Assembly (NCBI GenBank): GCA_964579675.1
Contig: CAZOIA010000002.1
Location: 1-64,000, forward strand
DNA from: CAZOIA01 sp964579675
GTDB lineage: Bacteria; Planctomycetota; Phycisphaerae; UBA1845; PWPN01
Reading direction: 5' to 3'
Length of the DNA: 64,000 nucleotides
Shown: one piece after another, positions 45,754 through 55,317 of the stretch
Layout: each line of letters starts with the position of its first letter
Numbering within the stretch: position 1 is the stretch's first letter
Made by a program: the position numbers and the translations under genes
The notes under the pieces: generated by a model
Seen by the model: the letters and a program-made list of their open reading frames with translations, nothing else
Told to the model about the DNA's origin: nothing
Databases searched by the model: none

Positions 45754-45770
45754 CATTAGTAGAGCTAATG
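45754..45770. promoter_or_regulatory. second inverted repeat CATTAG-N5-CTAATG
   Basis: The same arms as at 45448 recur around TAGAG, 93 bases before the glutamate-synthase-like gene. A half-site CTAATG at 45797-45802 lies in register downstream and overlaps the likely -35 region, resembling a LysR recognition-plus-activation site layout. Confidence 0.65.
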
Positions 45771-45792
45771 TCGTCTATAGCTGACCTGGGGT

Positions 45793-45820
45793 TTTACTAA
45801 TGGCATATCTGTGGTATAGT
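45793..45820 (+). promoter_or_regulatory. possible promoter of the glutamate-synthase-like gene
   Basis: TTTACT at 45793-45798 and TATAGT at 45815-45820 are separated by 16 bases. The -35 box is poor and overlapped by the operator half-site CTAATG, as in activator-dependent LysR promoters. Transcription would start near 45827, about 36 bases before the ATG. Confidence 0.4.
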
Positions 45821-45862
45821 CAACCATGGGGATTCACATAGGGCCCGCTTCGGGAGGAAGTT

Positions 45863-47500
45863 ATGAACCTGCGACGACCGAACTCGAATGACGCAAATCA
45901 GACCTCCAACCGCTCTCGCAGCATTGTGCCGGGCTCGGGCCTGTGCTCGCGCTGCGTGGACGGCTGCAGGGGCAATTGCGAGGTATTCCAGGCGACGTTC
46001 CGCGGCCGCGAACTGATCTATCCGGGCCCATTCGGCGACGTGACCGCCGGCGGGGACAAGGACTATCCGGTGGATTACTCGCACCTCAACATCCAGGGCT
46101 ATGCCCTGGGCGGCGACGGCCTCCCGAAAGGCGTCGAGGCGAACCCCGATACCTGCAAGTTCCCCGATGTCGACGTCCAGACGGAATACGGCTGGGACAA
46201 GAAGGTCAAGATGCTGGCCCCGGTGTTTACGGGAGCTCTGGGCTCGACGGAGGTCGCTCGGAAAAACTGGGACCATTTCGCGGTCGGGGCGGCCATCAGC
46301 GGCATCACGCTGGTCTGCGGCGAGAACGTCTGCGGGATCGACCCGGGGCTGGAGCTGGACTCCAGCGGCCAGGTCAAGTCGGCCCCTGACATGGACCGCC
46401 GGATCGAGACATACAGGCGGTACCACCGCGGGTTCGGCGAGATCCTCGTCCAGATGAACGTCGAGGACACGCGCCTGGGGGTTGCTGAGTACGTGATCGA
46501 CAAGCACGGCCTGGACACGATCGAGCTCAAGTGGGGCCAGGGCGCCAAGTGCATCGGCGGCGAGATTAAAGTCGATTCGCTGGAGCGGGCTGTGGAGCTC
46601 CAGAAACGCGGGTACATCGTCACCCCCGACCCGTCGGATCCGGTGACCCAGGCAGCGTTCAGGGACGGCGCGCTCAAGCAGTTCGAACGTCACAGCCGGC
46701 TCGGTTTCATCGACGAGGAGGGCTTCATGGAGGAATGCGAGCGGTTGCGTGCACTCGGGTTCAAGCGGATCACGCTCAAGACGGGGGCGTACGGGCTGCG
46801 TGAGCTGGCGATGGCCCTCAAGTGGGGCAGCGCGGCAAGGATCGACCTGCTGACCATCGACGGCGCCCCGGGCGGGACCGGCATGAGCCCCTGGGGGATG
46901 ATGCAGGAGTGGGGCGTGCCCAGCATCTACCTGCACTCGGCCGCTGCCGAATTCGCGGACAAACTCGCCGCTAAAGGCGAGCGCGTGCCCGATCTGGCCT
47001 TTGCCGGCGGGTTCAGCGACGAGGGCCACCTCTTCAAGGCGCTGGCCCTCGGTGCTCCATATTGCAAGGCAATCTGCATGGGCCGGGCCCTCATGATCCC
47101 CGGCATGGTCGGCAAGAACGTCACCGAGTGGATGAACAACGGCGGCCTGCCCAAAACGGTCAGCCAGTACGGCGACACGCTGGAAGAGATATTCGTCTGT
47201 TGGGAGCAGGTCGCCGACATCGTCGGCAAGGACGAAGCGTCGAAGATGCCGCTCGGCGCGATCGGGGTCTTCTCCTATGCCGAGAAACTGCGGGTTGGGC
47301 TCCAGCAGTTGATGGCCGGTGCCCGCCACTTCAGGATCTCCGCCATCCGCCGCCGGGACCTCATGAGCCTGACCGAGGAGTGCGCCAAGATCACCGGCAT
47401 CCCCTACGTCATGGACGCCTACCGCCAAGAGGCCGAAGGCATCCTCGCCGGATACGCCTCGACGAAGAGGACCCGGCGTGACAAGGCGGCGCCGGCCTAG
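45863..47500 (+). CDS. FMN-binding glutamate-synthase-family protein
   Basis: The 545-residue protein matches the FMN domain of glutamate synthase (GltS-like, archaeal/anaerobe type): VIDKHGLDTIELKWGQGAK, TIDGAPGGTGMSPWGMM, LAFAGGFSDEGHLFKALALG and AICMGRALMIPGM. The N-terminus has a cysteine cluster GLCSRCVDGCRGNCEVF that may bind a metal or Fe-S cluster. It lacks the class II amidotransferase domain, so ammonia would be the nitrogen source or a separate glutaminase is needed. GGGAGGAAG precedes the ATG. LysR control is likely from the operators. Confidence 0.85.
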   Translation: MNLRRPNSNDANQTSNRSRSIVPGSGLCSRCVDGCRGNCEVFQATFRGRELIYPGPFGDVTAGGDKDYPVDYSHLNIQGYALGGDGLPKGVEANPDTCKFPDVDVQTEYGWDKKVKMLAPVFTGALGSTEVARKNWDHFAVGAAISGITLVCGENVCGIDPGLELDSSGQVKSAPDMDRRIETYRRYHRGFGEILVQMNVEDTRLGVAEYVIDKHGLDTIELKWGQGAKCIGGEIKVDSLERAVELQKRGYIVTPDPSDPVTQAAFRDGALKQFERHSRLGFIDEEGFMEECERLRALGFKRITLKTGAYGLRELAMALKWGSAARIDLLTIDGAPGGTGMSPWGMMQEWGVPSIYLHSAAAEFADKLAAKGERVPDLAFAGGFSDEGHLFKALALGAPYCKAICMGRALMIPGMVGKNVTEWMNNGGLPKTVSQYGDTLEEIFVCWEQVADIVGKDEASKMPLGAIGVFSYAEKLRVGLQQLMAGARHFRISAIRRRDLMSLTEECAKITGIPYVMDAYRQEAEGILAGYASTKRTRRDKAAPA

Positions 47501-47724
47501 GAGACCGTCCGAGTAAGGCTGCCGAATGGACGACTCTCGCGTTCTGTGCTGTGTTGTCCCGGGAAGTCATGCCCCGAACCGATGAACGGACAGGTGACGT
47601 CTTCGGCCGACATCTCGCGGGGATAGGCCCGTGTGCCTTCGTTTTTCGGGCTGGATTGGGGCGTATCATTCCTTTTCATGCCGTTGCCCATGTTCTTCTT
47701 CATCTGCTTGACCTCGGCTGCGAT

Positions 47725-49632
47725 TCAATCGGCGCAGTGCGGATCGGCAGAGAGGTTAGGACCACTGACGCATCCTCGAAAGATGCTGAAATCGGTCTGG
47801 TCCACGTCACTGTCGCCATCCAGTTTGGCGTCCTGGCAATCCGGATCATTCTGCGGGAGGGCCGGTCCGGTCAGGCAGGCCTGAAAGTGGCCGAAGTCCT
47901 CCTGGTCCACGTCGCCGTCGCGGTCGAAGTCAGCGGGCGGGGGCGGCACCGGGCGGACCTCGATTTCGACCTGGTTGGACATCACCGATCCGTTCAGTAC
48001 GGTTATGATCTCCAGGTGGGCCTGATGGATCCCGAGGTCGCAATACGGGTGATCGACCTCGCTCGGGGCACCGGGCCCCGGCGACGATCCGCCATCGCCG
48101 AAATCCCATTCATGCGAGATTACGCTGTCACCGATTGGTAACTCGACCGTCGGCGTGAAGTGCACCGTGCCCCCTTGACTGACTTGAGCCGGATCCGCAG
48201 TGATCGTGACCCGCGGTTCAAGGATCGTGCCGATATCGACGCGCGCCACCTGGCCCGCAGTGACCACAACGTCCGGCACGCTCACGGACGGTTGATCGGG
48301 ATGCGTCACAGTCAGAGTGTAGGTCCCCGGTGGAACAAGCAGAAACGAGTAGAAGCCGTCTCCCGTGGACAATGCCTTGTACGACGAGTCGGTGCGAACG
48401 ACCTGCGCGTCGATCACCGCAGTGCCCTGGGCATCGGTGACGAACCCGCAGATGATGCCGGTCGTTGGATCGTTCTTCCAGGACATCGCCGGGAGAAGCG
48501 TCGGCGCAGGGTAGGCATCGGTCCGGTACTGGTTCCACAGGCTTGAATCGAACTTACTCCAGGAGAAGACCGTGTTACCGTGACCGCCGCGCAGGCGGGT
48601 CAGGGCAATTTGCTCCAGCAGCGCAGTGAATCCCTCGGAGGCGTGGTGCCCCATGACGACGTGTCGGCCGCCGCTACCGGCCAGCCACTGCTGCAACCGC
48701 GTGTCCCAGGTCGATCCCGCACCGCCGGTGAAGTAGCACATCGGCACGATCAGGTCCAAGCCGCCGGACTGGGCCCACGCCCGGGCGTCCTGATGTTGGT
48801 AGGTCGGCGCGGTGCTCGGGTTGGGGAAAACCGCCGCGCTGACTTTCACGTGCGGCTTGACGGTCATGACGGCCGCGTAGATGTCGCGAACGTTGCGCGT
48901 AATCTGGTCAGCCGTCCATTCGTGAAAACCCAGACCCTCCGGGTTGCTCTGGGGATTGTTGAGCCGGGCCACGCTGATCGGATCGTACGAGAAAAGGGAG
49001 TTCGGGGTGCGGATACGATCAAAGTGCACGCCATCCACGTCGTAGTTCTCCACCACGTAGCAGATCTGCTGACGAAGATAAGCCTGAAAGGCCGGGACGC
49101 CGGGGGCGATCCAGACGTAGTCGTTCTCGTGAAACTGCACCGGGGCGCCGGCGCTGTCGTGGATCAACCAGTCGCGCGCGTCGGGATCGGCGGCGTTGCA
49201 ATGCTCGTAGAACAGATGCTCGGGATTGGCTGGCAGCGAGGTGCCTTGCCAGCAGGTGTGCGTGTTGATGTAGGCATGGAACTCGATGCCGTTCGCATGG
49301 GCCGAGTTGACCGCATAGGCTAATGGATCCCACCCGGGATCGTGGCCGCCGATCAGAGGTGACCACACTTCGAACGGGGACGGGTAGAGTGTGTCGGCCT
49401 GGCCTCGAACCTGAACGAAGACGGCGTTGAAGTTGCTCGCCGCCAGGTCCCCCATGATCGCGTCGATTCGGGCCTGGGCGACGGCGGAATTCGTGCTTGG
49501 CCACTCAAAGCGCGTGACCCACATCGCCCGGAACTCGGGTGATTGGGCCTGGCCGACGCCGGGCGGGAGGATGATCCACAGCGTCACCGCTAACTGAACT
49601 GAGGCAACCGTTGCCCGCCACATGCGCGCCAT
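47725..49632 (-). CDS. secreted GH10-like (DUF187/GHL10) protein with regulatory, PKD and dockerin-like domains
   Basis: The 635-residue protein has a signal peptide, then the GHL10 signature: FRAMWVTRFEWP, NFNAVFVQVRGQAD, GIEFHAYINTHT and DGVHFDRIRTP. After about residue 395 comes a carboxypeptidase-regulatory-like domain (GIICGFVTDAQGTAVIDAQ), a PKD-like domain (ISHEWDFGDGG), and a C-terminal pair of dockerin-like calcium loops (DFDRDGDVDQEDF and DGDSDVDQTDF). The tail style is typical of Phycisphaerae secreted proteins. GGGGGG precedes the ATG. It may cleave a glycan; substrate unknown. Confidence 0.85.
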   Translation of the reverse strand: MARMWRATVASVQLAVTLWIILPPGVGQAQSPEFRAMWVTRFEWPSTNSAVAQARIDAIMGDLAASNFNAVFVQVRGQADTLYPSPFEVWSPLIGGHDPGWDPLAYAVNSAHANGIEFHAYINTHTCWQGTSLPANPEHLFYEHCNAADPDARDWLIHDSAGAPVQFHENDYVWIAPGVPAFQAYLRQQICYVVENYDVDGVHFDRIRTPNSLFSYDPISVARLNNPQSNPEGLGFHEWTADQITRNVRDIYAAVMTVKPHVKVSAAVFPNPSTAPTYQHQDARAWAQSGGLDLIVPMCYFTGGAGSTWDTRLQQWLAGSGGRHVVMGHHASEGFTALLEQIALTRLRGGHGNTVFSWSKFDSSLWNQYRTDAYPAPTLLPAMSWKNDPTTGIICGFVTDAQGTAVIDAQVVRTDSSYKALSTGDGFYSFLLVPPGTYTLTVTHPDQPSVSVPDVVVTAGQVARVDIGTILEPRVTITADPAQVSQGGTVHFTPTVELPIGDSVISHEWDFGDGGSSPGPGAPSEVDHPYCDLGIHQAHLEIITVLNGSVMSNQVEIEVRPVPPPPADFDRDGDVDQEDFGHFQACLTGPALPQNDPDCQDAKLDGDSDVDQTDFSIFRGCVSGPNLSADPHCAD

Positions 49633-49647
49633 ACCCCCCTGTTTCCC

Positions 49648-51519
49648 TCACCTTTGAGAACCACCCCCACGTCGCCGTGCTTGTGGCCCCCAGACTATGT
49701 TACCCGATACCACTAAGGATTTCCCGTTTCGGGCCGGCAGGCGAACGCCGGCCGCCCTTTTCGGTCCCATTCCAGCCAGGTAATTGCCAACCGCTTCCGA
49801 AGTGTGCAGGCAGCGATTGTAGATCCGCAGGTTCTTCAGTTCACCCCGGAATAACGGGGCGACTCGGAGCGAGCGTGAACCATTGACGTCACCGAGCGCG
49901 TCACTGAATCGCCCCCACCCGTATTGCCGAGACGTACCCCCGTCGCAGAGCACACCATCGACTACACAGGTAATGATCTTCGGACCGCCATCGACAATGA
50001 CCACAACGTGATGAAATCGCTTGGGCTTCAACGTTTCTTCGTCGCAATCCCAGCTTGCCCTGGTTTTGCCGTCGCTCAATTCAATTCGGATCGAAGCCGC
50101 TGCGGTGGTGGTGACCGCGATCCCCTTTCCCGCTTCATCACGGGAATCGAGGATAACCTGCCCCGCTGACAGATCGTTTGCCTTGATCCACACGCCTATG
50201 GTGAAGCCGCCGGCACCGCGCAGATCAGGTAACCGCGGCATCTCAATGGTCTTCGTGCCAGGTTCACGTGAGCCCAGCGAGAACCTGAGCCCTTCTCTCG
50301 AGACGGTCTTGACCGTTCCCTGGTTCCAGAGAGCTTCGAGAAGCGTGGCGTTCACCTCATGCACCCTGGCAACCGTCTTCTGCGTTTCCGTGATCCAGTA
50401 TCGCCCACCTTCTTCGATCAGATCAGGGTAGCTGATGCGGATCTTCGGATCAGGGTCGTATAACAGGATCTCCGGTTGCGACCAGTGGATGCGACCGTTC
50501 TTCTCGACGCCGCCGGCGATCCAGGCGGGGTTCCTGTCCTCAAAGTCCTTGCCCCCATGATTATGGTACCAGAGAAGGTACTTGCCGGCGGCGGTCTTCC
50601 AGATTCTCGGGCACGCGCGCGGGTGCTTGATGCGTTTTCCTCCGGGCGAGTACGTCGCGTACGCCGGCGCCGTCCACGTCCGACCGCCGTCGGTGCTGTA
50701 AGCATGGCATGGATGCCCGTCAACGGTCCTGTACATGGTGTAAAGATCGCCGTTGCTCAGCGCGACGAGGTTGTGTTCCTCGGCAACCGGGCCCTTCGGC
50801 GCGCGGAGTCCGACGTCACCCTCGGGCAGCATCTGCCACTGGATACCGCCGGGGTCTGTTTGCGAAAGAAGATCGTCCGATCGAAAGAACCACCCCTCGG
50901 TCTGGCTTACAAGGTACTTGCCGATCTTGCTGAAACCAAGGTAAACGCTCTCGCCGACCACGATCGGCTTGCCGATTCCCCAGAACATCTGCACGCGGCC
51001 GTTCCAGTTGTTGTGCCGATCGACCTCAGTCATGCGCACGGGCAGCCGAAAGCGCCTGTCGGACCACGTTCGGCCATTGTCGTCGGAGTACTTATAGACG
51101 TACCATCCCAGCATGTCGGCGCGAATACCTTTCCGCGCATTCAGGCTGTCGATCCCGTCTCCGTTGTAATCGTAGAAGACATGAACCCGGCCACTCGGTG
51201 TCACCAGCGGCATCGCCCATGAAGCCACCGGGCCGTCAGCGGGCTCGATGTCGATCAGCTCGGACCAGGTCCTTCCCTTGTCCTGACTGATGGCAGCGAC
51301 GATATGCTGACCGTCCTGGCCCTCCTGACCCCTGCCCGTGGTCATCGTACACAGCCAGTTGCCGTCCCGCGTGACCACGACGTAGGGTTGGTCGCAGTAT
51401 CCTTCATCCGGGATCGTCCAGCCCGTCCTGATGTTGCGAGGATCCACGCCGGCGTTCTCCCGAGGAGTCGGCGCAACGCCGGAAGCAGAAATGATCGCCA
51501 TCATCAATACCGATCTCAT
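49648..51519 (-). CDS. secreted sialidase-like BNR protein with C-terminal LamG domain
   Basis: The 623-residue protein begins with a short hydrophobic leader (MRSVLMMAIISASGVAP). Asp-box repeats SQDKGRTW, SDDNGRTW and STDGGRTW mark a six-bladed sialidase/exo-alpha-sialidase propeller up to about residue 390. The last 200 residues resemble a concanavalin-like LamG domain (GFTIGVWIKANDL, HHVVVIVDGG, GELKNLRIYNR). The arginine triad cannot be confirmed by eye. It is next to the GH10-like gene on the same strand, so both may act on a host or algal glycan. Confidence 0.8.
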   Translation of the reverse strand: MRSVLMMAIISASGVAPTPRENAGVDPRNIRTGWTIPDEGYCDQPYVVVTRDGNWLCTMTTGRGQEGQDGQHIVAAISQDKGRTWSELIDIEPADGPVASWAMPLVTPSGRVHVFYDYNGDGIDSLNARKGIRADMLGWYVYKYSDDNGRTWSDRRFRLPVRMTEVDRHNNWNGRVQMFWGIGKPIVVGESVYLGFSKIGKYLVSQTEGWFFRSDDLLSQTDPGGIQWQMLPEGDVGLRAPKGPVAEEHNLVALSNGDLYTMYRTVDGHPCHAYSTDGGRTWTAPAYATYSPGGKRIKHPRACPRIWKTAAGKYLLWYHNHGGKDFEDRNPAWIAGGVEKNGRIHWSQPEILLYDPDPKIRISYPDLIEEGGRYWITETQKTVARVHEVNATLLEALWNQGTVKTVSREGLRFSLGSREPGTKTIEMPRLPDLRGAGGFTIGVWIKANDLSAGQVILDSRDEAGKGIAVTTTAAASIRIELSDGKTRASWDCDEETLKPKRFHHVVVIVDGGPKIITCVVDGVLCDGGTSRQYGWGRFSDALGDVNGSRSLRVAPLFRGELKNLRIYNRCLHTSEAVGNYLAGMGPKRAAGVRLPARNGKSLVVSGNIVWGPQARRRGGGSQR

Positions 51520-51591
51520 GTCTACCTGCCCTTCTTCAATTCTCTCTCTTGGCTCGCCGGCTCCTGCGAAGCAGGCGAATCCGAATCGACG

Positions 51592-51789
51592 TCACATCCT
51601 TTCCCCCAAGCCACAGCGCTGAAGATAATACAGCAGCGTCGGGGCCGGCCGGTAGCGATTCCATACGCTGTTGAGGTCCTTCTCCCGAATCATCCGAGCG
51701 TACCCGGCTCGGGCGTCTGTCAGGCAGTACTCATCGCCGGTCAACTGATGGGCTGGAAGCCCGTCCCACACGGTTTCAGGAGGCACCAT
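51592..51789 (-). CDS. possible small protein, unknown
   Basis: A 65-residue frame starts at ATG 51789, 4 bases after the RND gene stop, and ends at 51592. It has no membrane segment and no motif that I recognise (centre: LTGDEYCLTDARAGYARM). Tight spacing suggests coupling with the RND gene, but coding character is only weakly supported. Confidence 0.3.
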   Translation of the reverse strand: MVPPETVWDGLPAHQLTGDEYCLTDARAGYARMIREKDLNSVWNRYRPAPTLLYYLQRCGLGERM

Positions 51790-51793
51790 GAGG

Positions 51794-54700
51794 TCACCCA
51801 CCGCCGAGCCGGTTGTCCTTTTTCGGAGAGCCACCGGAACTGCCGGCATAGAGGAGCCAGTAGGCCAAGGGGATTACAAACAGCGTAAAGACCGTTGATG
51901 CGAGCAGTCCGAAGATCAGGGCCCAGGCCAGGCCGGAGAAGATCGGGTCGATAGTGATCGGCACCGCTGCGAGCATCGCGGTGCCGGTCGTCAGGAGGAT
52001 CGGCCGCAGCCGGACCACCCGGCTCTCCATGATCGCGTCAAACAACGACCGCCCCCGCGCCAGCGACAAGTGAATGAAATCCACGAGGATGATCGAATCG
52101 CGCGTGACAATTCCCGCCAGGGCGATCATGCCGATCATGCCCGTGGCAGTGAAGAAGATGGGATCTGAGTAGGTACCGACGTGTCCGCCGGCGACGGCGT
52201 TCAGCAGCCAGAATCCGGGCATGATGCCGAGGATGGTGAGCGGGATGGCGAGCATGACCACAACCGGCAGGGCAAACGAGCCCGTCTGGGCCACGAGCAG
52301 AACGAAGATTCCGAGCAGCGCCGCCCCGAACGCCAGGCCCAGGTCGCGAAACACGTCGAGGGTAATCTTCCACTCGCCTTCGCCGGCCAGGTCCACGCGG
52401 ATACCGGGCGGGACGAACCATGCGATCCCGCTGCCGTTGGCGAAGAAGGTTCGACCCTTCACAGGCCGGGGGCCGACATCGGCGATCCAACCACTGCCGA
52501 CTTGCCTGGCTGCCGGTATCTCAGGCCCCATCTTCTGATCGGCCAGAATGTCCACCACCGCATCTGCCGGTGGCCGTCCGGCCGTCTCCGCAAAGACATA
52601 GACCACCCGTTGAAGGTTCTTGTGGTAAATGGTCTTGTCCACGTGCGTTTCTTGCCACTGACCGATTTCCGCGAGCGGGACGAGCCCGCCGGTTCGCCCC
52701 TTCACGTGAATCTGCGACAATCCCTCCGGACTCGACCGAATGGCGCGCGGCAACCGCAGCTCGCACCGGAGCGGGTTGCGCTCACCGGCAACACGAACGG
52801 TGCCGAGCAACTTGCCGGCCAGGGCCATCTCGATGGTGTCGGCAACGTCGGCCACCGAGACCCCGTTGAGGGCGGCCTTCTCTTTGTCTGTGACGAAGAC
52901 CAGCTTGCGGGTGTCGGCTTCGAGGCTATCGTCCACATCGACGACGCCGGGCTCGGCCTCCATGCGTGCCCGCAGCACTTGGGCCGCGACAATCAGGTCC
53001 TTGTAAGCATGGTCAGGCCGGCCGTACACTTCCCCCACCAGTGACGATATCACCGGTGGTCCGGGCGGGGTCTCGACGATCTTGAGATTGGCATGCCCCC
53101 GGGCCGCGATCGCCATCAGGTCGTCGCGCAAACGCAGCCCGATGGTGTGACTCTGCTGCACTCGAGCGTGCTTGCCCACGAAGTTGACCCGAATCTCGCC
53201 GACGTTGCCGCCACGCCGCAAGTAGTAGTGCCGGACCATCCCGTTGAAATCCATCGGCGAGGCGAGGCCCACGTACGCGGTGAAGTCGACGACCTCGGGT
53301 ACGTTTCTCAGATAGTCCTCCATCTCGCGCGCGGCTGCGTCCGAGCGTTCCAGCGAGGTGCCCTCGTCAAAGTCGAGCACGAGGAGCAACTCGTTCTTGT
53401 TATCGAACGGCAACATCTTGAGCGGCACGTGGCGAGTGGCGGCCAGCCCTGCGCTCAGAACGGTCAGGAGCCCCATGACCAGCAGGAAAGCCCACGCCGC
53501 CCAACGCTGGTGCAATAGCGGTGCCATCAACGGATAGAACAGCCGATACAGAAACGTACGCTTGAGCGCGTCAAGGTCGCTCTCATCCTGGCGCTCGGGC
53601 CTCGGCTGAGAATCGCCGCCTGCCGTGCCGCTGGGGCCCTTGTTGTAGCTCCGATTCAGGACGTGATACGACAGCCAGGGCGTGATCGTGAACGCCACCA
53701 GCATCGACACGGCCATCGCCACGGGCACGTTCAGGGCCATCGGCCGCATGTAGGGACCCATCATGCCGGTGATGAACGACATAGGCAGAAACGACACGAT
53801 CACCGCCAACGTGGCGGTAATCAGCGGCGGGCGAATCTCCGCCACCGCATCGAGCACGATGGCCCGCGACGCCTTACGTCGCAGCGCGAAGTGGCGAGAG
53901 ATATTCTCCACGTCCACGATGGGATCATCCACCAGCAGTCCCAGCGACAGGATCAGGGCGAACAGCGTAACCCGGTTGATGGTGAAACCGGCCAGCATGT
54001 TGACGGTCAGCGTCAACCCGAACACGACGGGGACGGCCACCGCCACGATGACCGCCTCTCGCCAACCCAATCCGAGCACCAGCACCGCGATCACGAAGAG
54101 GACAGCTACGGCCAGAGCCTCGATCAGCTCGTTGACTTTCTCGTTGGCGGTCAGCCCATAGTTGCGGGTGATGACCACTTCGATGTCATCGGGGATCACG
54201 TGGGTCCTGAGTTCCTCGCAGGCGGCGAGGATGTCCCGGGCCACCCAGACGGCGTTGGCGCCCTTCTTTTTGGCCAAGGCGATCGTGACGGCGGGCTGCG
54301 AAATCCCCTGTCCCGCCTCCCCGGCGGGTGGCCCGATCAGCGAGCCCACTACGTGCGGTTCCTCTTGGAAACCCCGAGCCGGTCCCCAACCGTGCCGGAC
54401 GTAACTCGTAGCCTCGGCCGGGCCATCGACCACCTGGGCAACATCCCTCAGGAACACGGGACGATCGCCGAACACCCCTACCACCAGGTTGTCAAGCTCA
54501 TCGGGCCGCGCGAGGGCCAAGCCGGCTTCAACACGGAAGCCCACGTCTTCGCGGGTGAACTCCCCCGCCGTTCGCGTGACATTGGCCGCTTGAACCGCGC
54601 GCCTCAGCTCCAACGCAGAGATCCGGTGGGCTTGCATCCGCTGGGGATCGGGCCTGACGTAGACCGTTCGTGGTCGGCCGCCCACAACGTAGGCCCGCGA

Positions 54701-55291
54701 CGTGTTCTGGACCGCGGCCAGGCGTTCAACCACCTCCTCACCCACCCGGCGAAGCACGTACTCGTCCGAGGTCGGACTGGTCAGGGTAAGGGTGACGATC
54801 GGTACGTCGTCGATCTCGACCGGTTTGACCACCCAGCCGGCCACGCCCGGCGGGACGATATCAACGTGCTCTTCGATACGCTTGTACAGCTTGACCAGGC
54901 TGCGCTCGCGGTCTTCACCGACGTAGAACCGCGCGGTAATGATCGCCAGACCTTCGTGGGACATCGAGTAGACGTACTCGACGCCGTCGATCTGGTAGAG
55001 CAGCTTCTCCAGCGGCGTCGCGACAAGTTGCTCGACCTCGCCGGCGGAGTGTCCCGGGAAACGGACGTGCACATCCGCGAGGGGAACCACGATCTGCGGG
55101 TCTTCCTCGCGCGGCGTCACCAGCAGCGAGGTGATCCCCGACACCGCCGCCAGCAGAATGAGGATGATGGAAAGGTGCGAGTCCAGAAACGCCCGGACGA
55201 TCCGGTTGGTGAACTCGTGAGGTCGTGCCGTGCCCTCCGGGCTTTGCCCGGCGGACATGCGGGCCGAATCATCGCCGGGGCTGGGGGCCAT
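51794..55291 (-). CDS. RND efflux transporter permease
   Basis: The 1165-residue protein has the RND layout: an N-terminal helix, a large periplasmic loop, helices in the middle and a duplicated second half. GLLVDDPIVDVENISRHFALRR is the TM4 proton-relay region with its aspartate pair. TPLEKLLYQIDGVEYVYS and PDPQRMQAHRISALELR are standard porter-domain features. It has AGAGGAT before the ATG and follows the adaptor gene by 26 bases. Substrate specificity cannot be read from sequence. No outer-membrane channel gene is next to it. Confidence 0.92.
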   Translation of the reverse strand: MAPSPGDDSARMSAGQSPEGTARPHEFTNRIVRAFLDSHLSIILILLAAVSGITSLLVTPREEDPQIVVPLADVHVRFPGHSAGEVEQLVATPLEKLLYQIDGVEYVYSMSHEGLAIITARFYVGEDRERSLVKLYKRIEEHVDIVPPGVAGWVVKPVEIDDVPIVTLTLTSPTSDEYVLRRVGEEVVERLAAVQNTSRAYVVGGRPRTVYVRPDPQRMQAHRISALELRRAVQAANVTRTAGEFTREDVGFRVEAGLALARPDELDNLVVGVFGDRPVFLRDVAQVVDGPAEATSYVRHGWGPARGFQEEPHVVGSLIGPPAGEAGQGISQPAVTIALAKKKGANAVWVARDILAACEELRTHVIPDDIEVVITRNYGLTANEKVNELIEALAVAVLFVIAVLVLGLGWREAVIVAVAVPVVFGLTLTVNMLAGFTINRVTLFALILSLGLLVDDPIVDVENISRHFALRRKASRAIVLDAVAEIRPPLITATLAVIVSFLPMSFITGMMGPYMRPMALNVPVAMAVSMLVAFTITPWLSYHVLNRSYNKGPSGTAGGDSQPRPERQDESDLDALKRTFLYRLFYPLMAPLLHQRWAAWAFLLVMGLLTVLSAGLAATRHVPLKMLPFDNKNELLLVLDFDEGTSLERSDAAAREMEDYLRNVPEVVDFTAYVGLASPMDFNGMVRHYYLRRGGNVGEIRVNFVGKHARVQQSHTIGLRLRDDLMAIAARGHANLKIVETPPGPPVISSLVGEVYGRPDHAYKDLIVAAQVLRARMEAEPGVVDVDDSLEADTRKLVFVTDKEKAALNGVSVADVADTIEMALAGKLLGTVRVAGERNPLRCELRLPRAIRSSPEGLSQIHVKGRTGGLVPLAEIGQWQETHVDKTIYHKNLQRVVYVFAETAGRPPADAVVDILADQKMGPEIPAARQVGSGWIADVGPRPVKGRTFFANGSGIAWFVPPGIRVDLAGEGEWKITLDVFRDLGLAFGAALLGIFVLLVAQTGSFALPVVVMLAIPLTILGIMPGFWLLNAVAGGHVGTYSDPIFFTATGMIGMIALAGIVTRDSIILVDFIHLSLARGRSLFDAIMESRVVRLRPILLTTGTAMLAAVPITIDPIFSGLAWALIFGLLASTVFTLFVIPLAYWLLYAGSSGGSPKKDNRLGGG

Positions 55292-55317
55292 GTTCAGATC
55301 CTCTCTGCGCTATCAAG

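Noticed and set aside
47497..47703. 68-residue minus-strand frame between the glutamate-synthase-like gene and the GH10-like gene
   Set aside because: It has a GAGG site but no recognisable motif and overlaps a convergent gene end; support is too thin.
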